Of a stretch of 64,000 bases of DNA, positions 1 to 13,364 are shown one piece after another; within the stretch, counting starts at the first letter, position 1, and every line of letters begins with the position of its first letter. Below the pieces are notes generated by a model. It made no database searches. It was not told the origin of the DNA and worked only from the letters and a program-made list of their open reading frames with translations. The DNA is taken from the NCBI GenBank assembly GCA_025716855.1, contig JAIXMQ010000023.1:347635-411634 (forward strand), given 5' to 3'. The translations under genes and the position numbers were made by a program. Source of the stretch: Pilaira anomala (taxonomy: Eukaryota > Mucoromycota > Mucoromycetes > Mucorales > Mucoraceae).

Positions 1-1677
1 CAATTTTATTTGAATGTGATGTTGTCCCCATTTTTTGGTCTCACAAAAAAAAATATTATATAGAAGAGAAAAAAAAGGAAAAAAAAAAAAAAAAAGAAAA
101 AAGTGTGCTCTTTCGGACCTGATTTATTCTATTATCTTTCGGTACAACCTTTAAGAAAACTGACAAGGGCTTCCTTTTTCCATACGCTCTTTGAATCAGA
201 TAAGAGAAGATATTCCTTTTCCTTCATATTTATATTTTACATACACTGCATTCCCCGGTGGGGGGGAATTGTATAATATATGTGAAAAAAAACGTATATG
301 TGCCGAAGCTCTTCTCAGTTAATCTGGTTGTATTCTAGTACGAATGTACTTGAAAACGTATGTAGGTGTCTTCAAGAGTTGAGAATTGCTTCAATTGATT
401 GATATTCGATAATATTTACATTCTGTATTTAAAAATAGTTAGTCATCATATGACTTGTGTGTTATTGATTACTTTAATTTTTGTTCGCCACAAACAAGTT
501 ATTATTTAATCTCATTATAAATAAATCACTTTTTTCTATTTCTTTTTATCTTTTATGCCCAAGCACGTTAGGGCTCGTCATGCTGTAAACACAAAACCTC
601 TTAATAATTTGTTCACTCTCTTCAGTAACTAAAAGATTATTTGTATATTTACTTCTGATTATTCCCCCTTTTTTTTTTTAAAATCAAGATCCAAAACAAT
701 ACTGGGATAAGAAAAGTCAACACAGTGATTGATAGTTTTAAACCGTTCTACGAGGAACAAGAGAATGTCAATGAACATTTATACAAATGCATATTATATA
801 GCTTAAAGTGACATAAAAAAAAGAAATCGTTTTATTTTTTGAAAACGAAAGGGTAAAAAAAAAGCTTTACTCGTCCGAACAGAACTATGGATCAAATTCT
901 GCTCTCACCCATGATTGAACGTTTGTTCATCCATGGGCTAATGATAACTCGTGTGTATATTTGCATACTATTATTCTAAATACAATTTGTATTAGGAATG
1001 TGAGATACGATGACAAACAATCACTTGAAGATGATGAGGATATAGACATGCGCTTCATGATTATGAAGCATTTAGTCAATAGGGTGATATGGACGCGGTG
1101 AATGACGAATATGCACGTAATATAAGACAATAAGTAACAAGTTGTAGTGGAGTCTAGGTACTATATTAAAGAAGATGATGATACATTGTACTGGATCATT
1201 TTCAATTCTCTTTTTTATAGAAATTCCGGAAAGTCTTCTCATGTGTTTTTTTTAAATTAAGGGTCCTAGACCCCAATACCAGTATGTAAAATGCAAAACA
1301 AAAAGTTTTAGAGAAAATGAAAAAAGAAAAAAAAAAAACGTCTTCATGATAATAAGAAACACACACACAAGTTTGAAGCGTACATGAGTCGCTATACTAA
1401 TCTAATTTTCTAACGAGATCTAGAATAAAACTATATTCAAATGTTTACCAAATGATTAAAAAAATGTCGTACGGTAAACAGATCAGCATGAAACAGGCTC
1501 TTTTTCCCTTATATGTTCAAGTTACACACCGTGACGTTTTACAAGAAACTCCGGGAAACAAAAGGGAATATAAAAGAAAAAAGTGTGCGAATTTTTTTTT
1601 TTTTTTTTTTTTCTATTCAACTGTTTTCTCCCCTTTTTTTTTTAAAAAAAAAAGAAAAGACAAAGCAAAAAAAAACT
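1..1677. other. Intergenic, no gene recognised
   Basis: AT-rich DNA with many A and T runs and no open frame that looks like a protein. The best reverse frame (927-1130) has no recognisable motif and no supporting splice structure. The last 100 bases before the gene at 1678 hold a T-run followed directly by an A-run (about 1632-1653), a pattern seen before many genes in this window and probably part of the promoter. Confidence 0.6.
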
Positions 1678-3991
1678 ATGGCTACTACACTCGACGCACT
1701 TGTACAAGAATGGCTTTCTCTTGACCAAGTAAAACAAGAAAAAAAAAAAAAAAAAAAAAAACTCCAATACAATAAACACTTACTTACTTACTTTTTTTTT
1801 TAAGAATGAAGAAACTCGTAACGAGATCTTGTCACTTCAAAAAGAAAACAATACCGAAGAACTCCAAAAACGTCTTTCCAACCGAATCGAATTTGGCACT
1901 GCAGGTAAGAAAAAAAAAAACCCCCTCTCCAACCCCTCCTCACAATACCACTTTCTTAAACACACACTTTATCCAAAAAAAAAAAAAAAGGTCTTCGTGC
2001 AAGAATGGAAGCTGGATTTTCTCGCATGAACGATTTAACTGTCCTTCAAGCCTCTCAAGGTCTTGCCGCTTATATCGAACAACATGTAGACGATGCAAAG
2101 ACAAGAGGTATTGTCATCGGCCACGACCATCGTCATCACTCGGACGATTTTGCTCGTTTAACTGCATTTGCATTTCTTCATCGCGGATTTAAGGTTTGGT
2201 ATTACAAGCATTTAGTTCATACTCCTTTAGTGGTAAAGTTTGCATTTTTCATTACAACCATCTATTTGCCAATCCCACTCATTTTTTTTATATATATATA
2301 GCCTTATACCATCAAGAAATTAAATGCTGCAGGTGGTATCATGATCACTGCTTCTCACGTAAGTTTTTTTTTTTTTTTTTTGTTATGATGCACCACACAA
2401 AACATGAGTTTCTTACATAAAAAAACTCTTATTTAGAACCCTAAAGATGATAATGGATATAAAGTATACTGGGAAAATGCATGTCAAATCATCCCACCTC
2501 ACGATGAAGGCATTGCAAACACCATCTTAAACAATTTACAACCATGGGGATGGGACAAAGACTTGGTCTCCGTCAGCGACCTTGTGCATGACCCAACCGA
2601 CGATGGTATCATTGACGCTTACTTTGATGAAGTCAAAGCATTATGTAAAAACCCTGAAGAGAATCAATCTTCTACCATCAAATTCGCTTATACTGCCATG
2701 CACGGTGTCGGTACTCCCTTTGCTGAACGTGCATTCAAATCCTTTGAATTACCTCCATTTGTACCTGTCAAGGAACAAGTCGTACCCGATCCCGATTTTC
2801 CTACCGTGGCCTTTCCTAATCCCGAGGAAGGTAAAGGTGCTTTGAATTTAGCCATTCAAACCGCTGAAAGAGAAGGCGCAACTGTGATCTTGGCAAATGA
2901 CCCTGATGCTGATCGACTTGCTATTGCTGAAAAGCAATCCAAGTAAGTTTTTCATTTTGAAAGAAGGGGAGGGGGGGGGGTTTATTTTTTATTTTTTATT
3001 TTTTATTTTTACTTATGTATTTATAGTGGTGAATGGATTATCTTTACAGGTAATCAAATCGGTTCCATCTTGGGCGCTGCTTGTTTTGAAAAGGCAATTC
3101 AAGCCGGAAAGAAACCAGGTAAGTTATGATCGAAAAAAAAAAAAAAAAAACTCATTCCATGTTATTCTATATACACTAGAGGAATTGGCCATGGTAGCCA
3201 GTACAGTCTCTTCCAAATTCTTAGCTCGTATGGGAGAAGTAGAAGGCTTCACCTTCGTTGAATCACTTACCGGATTTAAATGGATCGGCAACACCGCCAT
3301 GAACTTAGAAAAGCAAGGACTCAACGTCATCTTCTCCTACGAAGAAGCCATTGGTTTTACCATCGGTGATATCGTCAAGGACAAAGACGGTGTCAGCGCT
3401 TTAGCCTTCTTCGCCGAATGGGCCATCCAACTCAACAAGCGTGGTCTCACCGCTTACGAATACTTGCAAGAATTATACAAGAAATATGGTTATTTTGTTT
3501 CCGCTAATTCTTATTTCATTTGTGATGATAAGCTCAAGATCCAAAAGATCTTTGAACGTATTCGTTATGGACAAGAGAATAACAACAACAACAATAACTT
3601 GAATTATCCTACCAAGATTGGTGGCATTGATGTCACCGGCGTCAGAGATTTAACTGTAGGTTATGATTCGGCTACCTCGGATCATGTACCTACTCTTCCT
3701 GTGTCGGCTTCCTCTGAAATGATCACTTTCCGTTTAGCGAATAACACCGTTTTCACCATTCGTACCAGGTAAAAGAAAAAAATGTTGATATTTAGTTTTT
3801 TTTTTTTTTTGGCATTTCTGTTTTACTGACTTATACATAGTGGAACTGAACCCAAGATCAAGTATTATTCTGAATTACGTGGTGATACTGAAGAACAAGC
3901 CAAGATCGATTTGGATGGTATTGTTCAAGCAATTGGTGATGAATTAATGGAATATGAAAAGAACGGTCTTGCTAAAAAGAAGGAAGATTAA
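1678..3991 (+). CDS. Phosphoglucomutase / phosphopentomutase (PGM2/PGM3-like)
   Basis: Eight exons (1678-1728, 1805-1904, 1991-2232, 2302-2358, 2437-2942, 3027-3118, 3180-3768, 3841-3991) join in frame to 595 aa, the usual size for the family. The alpha-D-phosphohexomutase signatures are all present: catalytic serine loop TASHNPKDDNGYKVYW (about residue 147), metal-binding loop DPDADR (about 305), sugar-binding EEAIG (about 403) and phosphate-binding SGTEPK near the C-terminus. The closest relatives by motif are eukaryotic PGM2 and yeast Pgm3, which interconvert ribose-1-P and ribose-5-P (phosphopentomutase) and to a lesser extent glucose-1-P and glucose-6-P. It is expected to be cytosolic; there is no signal peptide. 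A run of seven Asn (about 3580-3600) forms a small insertion in the C-terminal half. Which sugar is preferred cannot be read from sequence alone. Confidence 0.93.
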
Positions 3992-4559
3992 CTTTTTTTT
4001 TTTTTTTTTAAAAAAAAAAAACTTGTAAATAAAAAAAAAAGCGTTTTTGTTGATTGTTTGTTTTAAATTCAATTCCCTTTTTTGTATAACAAAAAAAAAG
4101 AAGAGCGCAGGTTGGGGGATTAAAAACTTTTGAAAAAGGCTGTAGATGGTTCCGATAGATTTTTGTTGGATAAAAAAAAAAAAAAAAAGAGCGTGTGAAT
4201 TCAACTTCCATGAAAGAGTTTATCCGTTATATATATATTCTCACCATAAATATATTTTAGTAGACAGCAATTAAAAAGCTTATTGTTATTATTTTTTTTT
4301 TACAGGGGTACAAGAAAAAAATGACAGCCCGAGAAAAAAGATAAACTTTTCTGTAAAACAAAAACGTCAACAACCCCAAAGATTTGATGTCTGTAGTCAT
4401 GACAAATAAGATGGGAAAAAAAAATAACTTGTTGTCCTTTTTACTTCTTTGACTCCGATCAAATATTAATCAAAAAAAAAAAAATATTCCACCTTCTTCT
4501 TTTTTCCCCCCTTTTTTTTTTCTCTTTTTTTTTTTTTATATATCTATATACACATACAC
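3992..4559. other. Intergenic spacer with T/A tracts
   Basis: Spacer between two genes of the same strand. It holds T-run/A-run junctions (4003-4020), several A-runs and, just upstream of the next ATG, a pyrimidine-rich block (4498-4538) typical of the promoters here. No gene seen. Confidence 0.5.
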
Positions 4560-5029
4560 ATGAACGTTGTTGGCGCAAGCGTATCAGAAGCATTTTATGC
4601 TGCACACGAAACAAGAGATATTTTTCTACCTAATCAAACCGAGCATGTATCACAGATAGCTGTGGATGTAAGTAAAATACCCTTTTTTTTTTATTTGTTT
4701 CTATGACAACCCCCCTTTTAATCAAAAAAAAAAAAAAGATTGGTGGATCTTTAGCCAAAGTGATTTATTTCACCCTATCAGCAAATAGAAAAGGAGGTCG
4801 ACTTCATTTCAAGATTTTTGAAACGGAACAAGTAGACGACTGTATTGATTTTATTGTAGATTTATTAAAGGACGCTCAACATTATGGTACACAACAAGTC
4901 TTGAAAGCAACGGGTGGTGGCGCTCATTTATATCATGATAAGTTAACTTCAAAGTTACCGGGTGTCATTGTTCAAAAAGAAGATGAAATGGAATGTTTAA
5001 TAACTGGTAAAACTTACTCATCATCTCTT

Positions 5030-5067
<38 letters not shown>

Positions 5068-6226
5068 CTAAACAAAAACTTTTTTTTTTCTTCTTATTTC
5101 TCCAGGTCTGAGCTTTTTTATAACAGAGATACCCTATGAAGTATTTACATACAATGAACTTGATGCTGATCCGATTCGATTTGAAGAAAGGTCAAAAGAC
5201 GTATACCCATATATGGTATGATTCTATTTTGACTTCTCTTTTTAGATGAAACATTTTCTAACGTTTTTTACTGCATTTTTTTTTTTTTTTTTTTTAGCTT
5301 GTAAATATCGGCTCTGGCGTAAGTATTCTAAAAGTAGATGGTCCAGGTCCAAAAGATTTCACCCGTATAAGTGGTACCTCGGTAATAACAAAAAAAAAAG
5401 AAAAACGTGTATGATAAGATAGAAAGAGAGGATATTAATTCTATATTTGTATAATAGCTGGGCGGTGGTACACTTTGGGGTTTATTATCATTATTAACAG
5501 ACGCACCTTCATTTGATGGTAAATTTTTTTTTTTTTTTTTATATACACTCATAAAGAAAAAGCGAGAAAAGAGGATATACTTATATGATATATACATATT
5601 AGATATGCTGGCCATTTCCAAGACGGGCGATAATAAAAATGTAGATTTATTAGTGGGAGATATTTACGGTTCAGATTACAGTAAACTTGGATTAAAGTCA
5701 TCACGGATAGCATCAAGTTTCGGTAAAGTATTCAAGAAGAACACACGTCAAAACAAGGACAATTTTGCTTCCGGCGATATCGCAAAAAGTTTATTGTTTA
5801 TGGTCTCCAATAATATCGGTCAAATTGCTTATTTAAATGCTCAACAACATGGTATTAAACGTATTTATTTTGGTGGTTGCTTTATTCGAGGTCATCCCAT
5901 CACCATGAACTCGTTATCTTATGCCATCAAGTTTTGGTCAAATGGTGATATGAAGGCTTTATTTCTTCGTCATGAAGGTCATTTAGGTGCCACTGGAGCC
6001 GTAAGTTACATTAGTGTAATTATATAAGTAAATATATATACTGCTTATTGATTTTTATCTTTTTTTTTTCTTATATTAGTTCTTGAAGCATAAACCAGTA
6101 CGTAAAGCAAGGCTTTCATTTTCATGTTCTGAAAACTATAAACCTGACATTAGTAACCATTCCGTATTTGAAGTATTAGATAATTCAGAAAATCTTGAAT
6201 TAAGAACAGAAACTCAAGACTTATAA
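4560..6226 (+). CDS. Pantothenate kinase, eukaryotic type II (CAB1/PANK-like)
   Basis: Seven exons (4560-4667, 4739-5006, 5106-5215, 5298-5381, 5458-5518, 5603-6000, 6080-6226) give 391 aa. The enzyme phosphorylates pantothenate with ATP, the first step of coenzyme A synthesis. Visible landmarks are the N-terminal ATP-binding segment DIGGSLAKVIYF (codons split by the first intron), KATGGGAHLY, the glycine-rich NIGSGVSI, RISGTSLGGGTLWGL and the C-terminal FGGCFIRGHP, all in the order of the acetate/sugar kinase-like PANK fold. The length is close to the yeast enzyme. The protein looks cytosolic. Its stop codon lies only 21 bp from the stop of the converging RhoGAP gene, so the two 3' untranslated regions must overlap. 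Confidence 0.93.
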
Positions 6227-6247
6227 ATAAAAAGCTGTTTATATATT

Positions 6248-8006
6248 TTATTGTATTAACTCTTCACTACCATCATTTACTAGTAATTCTTCTTCTTCTT
6301 CAAAAAACCAATCCACTTGTTGAATAATGGCTTCAATAATTGCACTTTGAAGATCAGTTTGCATAATACTGCTAAGATCTTGTTGTGACGATCTTAATAA
6401 TCCAACCGAGAAAATTAATGCTAAATTAGACGATTCCATTTTGTTGATTTCCGAATAAGATGCAACTCGATTTAAATGTCGCATCAAGTATTCTAATACA
6501 ATATAATTCGGTTTAGGTAAACTATGAATAATTGATTTGATTTGATACATTCTTTCTTCATAATCCGGTATTCCTACAAAAAAAAAAAAAAAAAAAAAAA
6601 ACATCAGTACATCCTCTCTCTCTCTCACTATTATACATTTTCAACTTACTCGCTGCTTCTATAAACCAGTCATAGTATTCATGTGTCATTAAAGGATTAC
6701 GAAGTTCTCGAAAGTATAACTTTAGTAACCCCGTAACTGCATTAATATCGTGTTCCTCTTTAAACGAAACAGGCTCATCTATACAGATTATATACGTAAT
6801 AAGAATGAATAAATTCAGACAAACAAAAAAAAAGTACATAAAACTTACTGTTATTAAATGCAGCTCGATACTTTTGAATCGCAGATGCAGGTCCAGACAG
6901 TCGATAAATCCCAACAGATTCTAACCCTCTTTCCTCTACTTCATGAATACAAAGCGAGACAACACGTGGTATATCCCCATTTTCTTCTAACCTTAAGAAA
7001 CCACCAAAAATATCATTTTCACCCGATGGTTGTGATTGTCCGTATACATTTCTTGGTTCAATCTTTCGCATATCCCCATTTTTACCCGGTTTAGAAGAAG
7101 AAGAGAACCAATGACCTCGACTCTTCTTTGAATTATCGTCTGTTGTTGTAATCTTTCGATTTACTTTCATATGACTTTCATCAAATGTCAATGATTTTAA
7201 CAATCTCAAAATTTCTAATGTATACAAGTTAATTCTCCAAGATATATAGACAAGCACAAACACACACACGCATATACCTTTATCCTCGTTTTTTCCTTCT
7301 TTTCTCGCTACTAATTCTCTCATGATTGCATCTAACCAAGCTCCAAATTCTTTATCACTTGTGGTCTGAATATATAATTTCACTTTCTTGGGTGTAGAGA
7401 TAATAAATACGTGTTTACGTCTGGTATCTTGTTTTCCAGCAGGTTCAATTTGACATGACTCTAAATCAAAGCTACCCACAGGTACATGTGACCTTGAAGA
7501 TTTCTAATGTATAATTTCTTAAATTTTTTTTATTTTTTTTGCTTATTTGTTTATTTATTTATATATACCTTGCTTTTGACATGTCCTTCCTTGTACAACA
7601 ATAAAAATCCATTGGATAAAACTGCATAATACACTTTCCAAGAACTCAATTTACCTCCTCCTCCTCCATCTTCTTTTTCTGAAATCATCTTCATCTGAAC
7701 ATATCCTTTATGTCGAATCCAATCCGGTTTTAATTGATCGAATTCCTTAAAGAAAAAGAAAAAAATAAACTTTTTAGCTTTCTCTTTATATGTATTTGAT
7801 TATTTTTATCTACCAGCTTCTTTAGTTCATTGGGGTTTAAACCTTGAACATAGGTATCTTGTTCCTCTTCTTCTTCTTCTTCTTCTTCCTCCTCCTCCTC
7901 TTCTTCTTTATCTTTTGGTTTTTCCCATCGAGATTCTCCTTTACCCTCATTAAAATAATAAATCGTACCTTCATCATCTACATTCTATCATCATTAATTT
8001 ATCTGT

Positions 8007-8058
<52 letters not shown>

Positions 8059-8535
8059 TTTTTTTTTTTTTATATATAACTTGCTTACCGTAGGCATATT
8101 CCCAACCTTTTGGTAACGGTGATTCTACTCTATCTAGGATTGGTTTTGGAACTACTTGTTCAAACGAAGCTTTTGTATCGCTCTGTATCAGTTGATGATG
8201 ATGGTCTGGTACACTAGGTGGTGTAGTGACATTTTTTTCTTCCTACGAAAAGAAAAAAAAAAAGAAATGAACAAGATGAAATAGATTAACTTTTATATAT
8301 ATATATATATATATATACATGTACGTTATGATGAGCTATGAAAAAAAAAAAAAATAAGTACAAAGAAACTTTCTTCTTCCTCCTCTTTGTATATATATAC
8401 CTTGTTGGTTAGTTTCTAAACGAATTCTATTTGCAGGAAAGAACCCAATTTCATCATTAAGTTCACCTATTTTTTTATTATTATTATTAAACTATTTTTC
8501 TCGAGAACAAATTATTTACCTTCCCACCTATACAA

Positions 8536-8571
<36 letters not shown>

Positions 8572-8716
8572 AAAATAAAAAAAAAAGTAGTTGTTATATT
8601 ACTATTTACCAGTCGTCGTTATGTTTTTCTAATAATTTTATTCTATCGCCTTGTTTAAAAGAAAGTTCAAATTCACCTTCTGCAGTATAATCCCATACAG
8701 CTATCAGGTAAGTCAT
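6248..8716 (-). CDS. SH3-WW-PH-RhoGAP GTPase-activating protein
   Basis: Eleven exons on the minus strand (8610-8716, 8520-8527, 8401-8466, 8319-8335, 8089-8242, 7814-7977, 7569-7745, 7278-7503, 6849-7214, 6650-6778, 6248-6573) join without a frame break to 579 aa. Domains in order: SH3 at the N-terminus (AVWDYTAEGEFELSF; DDWWEGEL; GFFPANRIRL), WW at about 105-137 (LPKGWEYAY to RWEKP), an acidic tract, PH at about 172-305 (HKGYVQMK; conserved Trp in GAWLDAI), and RhoGAP from about 380 with the arginine finger in GIYRLSG (about residue 409) and LKLYFRELRNPL. RhoGAP domains speed GTP hydrolysis on Rho/Rac/Cdc42. The order resembles animal ARHGAP9/12/15/27. The SH3 domain depends on an 8-nt exon, and a 17-nt exon follows. 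It is head to head with the Rax2-like gene. Confidence 0.9.
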
Positions 8717-9164
8717 AGTGATAAACTAAAGAAGAAAGAAGAAGAAAGAGAGAATTAAAAAAAAAAAAAAAAAAAGTTGTGCGGCACATCAATTAAAAAA
8801 AGTAGTTTTTTTTTTGACTTTTTTGCAGAATGTCTCATATCTTTAAACGGTAATTGTAACCCATCAAAGTGTACAACACGTTTTTATAAATAAATAGTTT
8901 AAAAAAAAAAGGGGGAGAGAGAGAGACAACAATATAACAGGAAAGAAGAGAATAAGATCACTTTCTTTTTATTTCTTTTTTTTTTTTTTTCTTTTTCAAA
9001 TAGCAGTAATACTTCAAATTTTTTTTTTTTTTTTACCTTTTATATTAGACTTTTATACACCCTTCTTTTCTTTCTCTCTTTCTCCTTCTTTTCTCTCTCT
9101 CTCTCTCTCTCTTCTTCTTCTTCTTTTTATTAAATTCCAAAAGAAAAAAAAAAAGAAAAAGGTC
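8717..9164. promoter_or_regulatory. Shared divergent promoter of the RhoGAP and Rax2-like genes
   Basis: About 450 bp separates the two opposite start codons. It contains a GA-rich block (8730-8755), several A and T runs, and a pyrimidine block of CT and CTT repeats (9060-9123) directly upstream of the Rax2-like ATG. No specific factor site is claimed; the call rests on gene orientation. Confidence 0.55.
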
Positions 9165-12100
9165 ATGGTTAAAATACTATGGTTTTTTTCGTTCATTTAC
9201 TTGTTACCATGGACAAACACACTTGAAATACCTACCATCAATTTAGATTCATTAGGTGGACATTTAGCTTTTATAGGTGACTACGCTGGTATTTCACCCG
9301 TAAAAGACCAAACCCAATTCGAGTCATTACCAAACAACCAAACAACCGCTTTACTCATGACAGATGACACCACCACCACCACCACCAACAACAACAACTT
9401 ATTATTTAAACTTTTTGGTTCTGTCAACGGCACGATCTCCACTTCATGTAAATTATCTGACTTTATTTACATATTAGCTGGTAATTTCAATACCATCAAT
9501 GAATCCACTTATAACCATATTGCTCAATTTGATACCCAGACATTTCAATTATCTCCTTTACAACAAGGTTTAGATGGTCCTGTTCATTCACTGTACTGTG
9601 ATTCAGATCAATCCATTTACGTGGGTGGTGATTTCATCGCTCCTGTCGACCAAAACATGACAGATTATACAGGTCATGTAGCCATCTATAAACAATCCCA
9701 ATGGTTTCCTGTACCTTGGAAAGGTTTTAACGGTCCGGTCTATTCCATCATCAAACACCAACAACAACAATCCATCTTATTCGCTGGTCAATTCGATTCA
9801 ACAGGTGATGGTCAGTTCTTTAATGAGAACACGGCTCAAACCATCAATTTACTTTCTTCTGCAACCATATCGGCTGGAAATTCTGCTAATTTTGGTGACA
9901 ATACCAATCCTGCTTCCGTCGTATGTTCTCAATCTCCTTGGTTATTACAAGATGGTATACCAGGTTATTGGGAAGCTCAATTTAATTCACCTGTACAACC
10001 TTCTGTCTTTCGATTATCCAATGCTCATTTAGATGGAAGAAATACAAACGAATTCAAGTAAAAGATATATATCAGATCTCTTTTTTTTTTTTTTTTACTG
10101 ATCTTTTTTTTTTTTTTCTCTCCTTTTTTTTTTTTAAAAAAAAAAGCATCATTTCTTTAGGATCAAATCAATATTTTCAATTATCATATACAGATCCAAC
10201 CACCGGCCAACTCATTTCATGTACTGATAAATGCATCTTATCCAACGACCCAACCATCGCCTACCAAGATTTTACCGTCACTACACCCATAACAACAACC
10301 GGAATACGTATCAACATCGATTCCTGGTTTGGTTCCAGCGGTGGACTAAGTAACGTTCAAATCTTTCGTTCAGACCTTTCTTTACAACCTCAACCCATCA
10401 ACGACAACCCATCCACCATCTCTTGTTCAAACACCCCTTCCTCTACCGCTTCTACAACAGGTACTTGGTCTCAAGTATTTTCTTATCAAACCTATCGAAA
10501 CTTTTTAATTGCTACTTTTCCTGCAACTGAGTTACAATCAAACAATGTCTCGGTGACTTATCAGCCGTACCGTATCACTTTTTTTTTTTTTTTTTTTTTG
10601 CATGAAATTTTTTTTTTTTCTCGCCAAAAAATTAATTTTTTTTTTTTTGAATATATAGATATATTTCAGGGCAAGGCATGTATAACGTATATGCAACAAC
10701 ACCAGGTTGTGTAGGCACAAGTACCTGTGATCAACGTACTCAGGTGATCTTAGACATCTCTTTAAATCCAGGCACCACCACCACCTACGCACTCGATCAA
10801 CAAAATGCCGCGGATCAACGTACCCTGATTTACACAGGCCCTATCACCGCTTCATCCACTGCATTTCAACCTACCATCCAAATGCGCGTCTCACCCACGG
10901 CTCGTGTCCCATCTTCCGGCCTCGTCTCCATCGCAGCCGATTCTCTCGAATTCATTCGAAACAACACCGGTACAGTACTCTCCAGTATCCTCAACTACTA
11001 CCCACTGAACAACACATGGCTCCCTTTACCTCAACAACTCCCTCCCTCCTCCACCGTCCATTCTTTACAATCCCACTTCAACCGTATTTACATTGGCGGT
11101 AATTTCAAGTCCAATACAACCTACGCCCACCTTGTCTCCTTTGATTTTGATGCCTCGGCCTTGATCCCTGTACAAAATACCGGTCTCAATGGTCCTGTCT
11201 CTACTTTACTTTTACTCAACAACTCTCAATTGATTGTTGGCGGCTCCTTTAATAACACCGAAACCCCCTTGGAGAATACGCAACTCAATCATGTAGCTAT
11301 CTATAACTTGGATACAAATACTTTTTCGCCCATGAACGATGGTCTAGATGGTCCTGTCAAGTACTTGTATCATAGCTTGTTGGATACTACTACAAACGTA
11401 CATCTCTCTGGCTCTTTTCATCTCGTCAATGGCTCAAACGTATACATGAACGCTCAATGGGATTTATCTAAAAATCAATGGGTGCCTTCTTCTTCATTTC
11501 TCTTGGGCCCCATCGCAACCCAACTCGCACTCGGGAACGGTCAAGCACTCTATCTGGGCGAGATCCAAGCTGCTCAAACGTACCGTGCCAACACCATGGC
11601 CTCACTCGTTCAAGATCAATGGAGCTCCTCTATCTCCAGCATCGACCCAAACGCGACCGTGACCACTGGCGTGTTCTGGCAAAATACCATCATCCTTGGC
11701 GGCTCATTCACCCTAAACAACGTACACTACTTGATCGCCATGTATGACGGTACCACCTGGTCCGGTCTATTCGATACGGTACAAGGTGAGATCCATACAC
11801 TCCTCGTGATGCAAGAGGACGTGTTGGCCATCGGTGGCCAATTCAAAGGTACGCTCGGTACCATCCCCATCACCAGTTTCGCCCTCTACAACTTGAGACA
11901 ACAAAGACTAGAACAAGTTCAAGGTATTTTAAGAAACGATGGATCCCCAGGCCAAGTCAACATCATACGATCCAGACCAGACGGTAAATCCATTTTGGTC
12001 GCTGGCGATTTTGCGTTTGCCGGTTTATTGAACTGTAACTCGATTTGTGCATTGGGTTCGGACTCAAGACAATGGAGACAGTTGGGTGACAACATCCAGG

Positions 12101-12933
12101 GAAATATCAAGGACATGTCCATCTATCAAGACTCGATTACCGTCGTCGGTGATTTACAAGTCGCTCAGACACCAACTGGGTTAGCTGTCTTGGAGGATTT
12201 CAATGCCGATGCTTGGCGAGCTTCTTCTCAAGATATCTTATCTACAAACTCTTTAGTCAATGATGGTAGAGGTCAATTTATTGTTTCTGGAAGGTATTAT
12301 ACACATATAAAATCTTTTCTCTCTCTTTCATTGTTTTTTTTTATTCAATTTTTTTTTTTTTTTGATGTATATATAGAAGCGAGAACCAATTTTATCTTGG
12401 TTCCTGGAACGGTAAAGAATTGAACAAGATCGACACAAACTTGGGCCCATCCACCGAAATCATTCAACTCATGTACTTACCCATCCAATCCTCTCCTTCC
12501 AACGCACGATACCCTGCCGATTCCGATACGCTCTTAATGGCTGTGGGTCACTTGGACCTACCCGACTTCGGTACCGCCAGCGCTGCTCTCTACGATGGTT
12601 CAACATGGTACCCATACCTCGTCACTTCAACTTCCAACGGCACATCCGGCTCCATCCATACCATGTTCACCCTCTCCGAATGTTGCACACCCAAATCCGT
12701 ACGCCGCTACCTCTCTGTTCCTGCCGTCATCCTCATCTCCATCGCCATATCCTTAGCCATCCTCTTCTTCTTAATTGCTCTTGCCTTTATTTACTTGTTC
12801 TTCAAACGTCGTAACAACATTAAATATGAACCCGCTCCGATGCAAGAATGGAAACCAAAGCATAGACCTTCGAGCTTATTAGCCATGTTGGATGCTGCTC
12901 AATTAACCGATTCAGCTTTCTTATCTACTACCT

Positions 12934-12964
<31 letters not shown>

Positions 12965-13364
12965 AGGCTCTTCTTCAAAACAGAATCATTTAGCTTATAG
13001 TTCGGCTGTAGATGGCGGTGGTCGAAGAGGACCAAGTGTAGATATATCGGATACAGCAAGATTAAGAAACTCAAGTGGAATGTCAGCAGCTGGTGCAAGT
13101 ATACCCTTTAGTGCTTTATTAGCCGCCGCTTTAAAGAGCAATGAAACAACCATGGCAAGTGATGCATCGCCCAAGGTGTATTATGCAAAATTTCCTTTTG
13201 AAGCAAGAGAATTTGGTGAACTTGCTTTTAATGCTCAAACACCTATTGTGGTCACAGATACAAGTGATGATGTTTGGTGGATGGGGTATAAAGATGATGG
13301 ATCTGGTAACCCGATTTCTGGGTTGTTTCCAAGTAATTATGTATCAAAAGCTAAACCTTTTTAA
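9165..13364 (+). CDS. Rax2-like cortical polarity marker with a C-terminal SH3 domain
   Basis: Four exons (9165-10057, 10147-10571, 10670-12293, 12377-13364) give 1309 aa. Residues 1-20 look like a signal peptide. A long extracellular part follows, made of beta-propeller-like repeats of the Rax2 type: repeated pairs of GLxGPVxxLY and IYVGGDF/IYIGGNF/LIVGGSF, with many N-glycosylation sequons. One transmembrane helix lies at about 1095-1122 (VPAVILISIAISLAILFFL), then an Ala-rich cytoplasmic linker and an SH3 domain at about 1245-1306 (KFPFEAREFGELAF; DVWWMGYKDD; GLFPSNYV). In yeast and filamentous fungi Rax2 marks old growth or division sites at the cortex. The SH3 tail is not what I know from ascomycete Rax2, and suggests direct recruitment of proline-rich partners. 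Confidence 0.88.
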
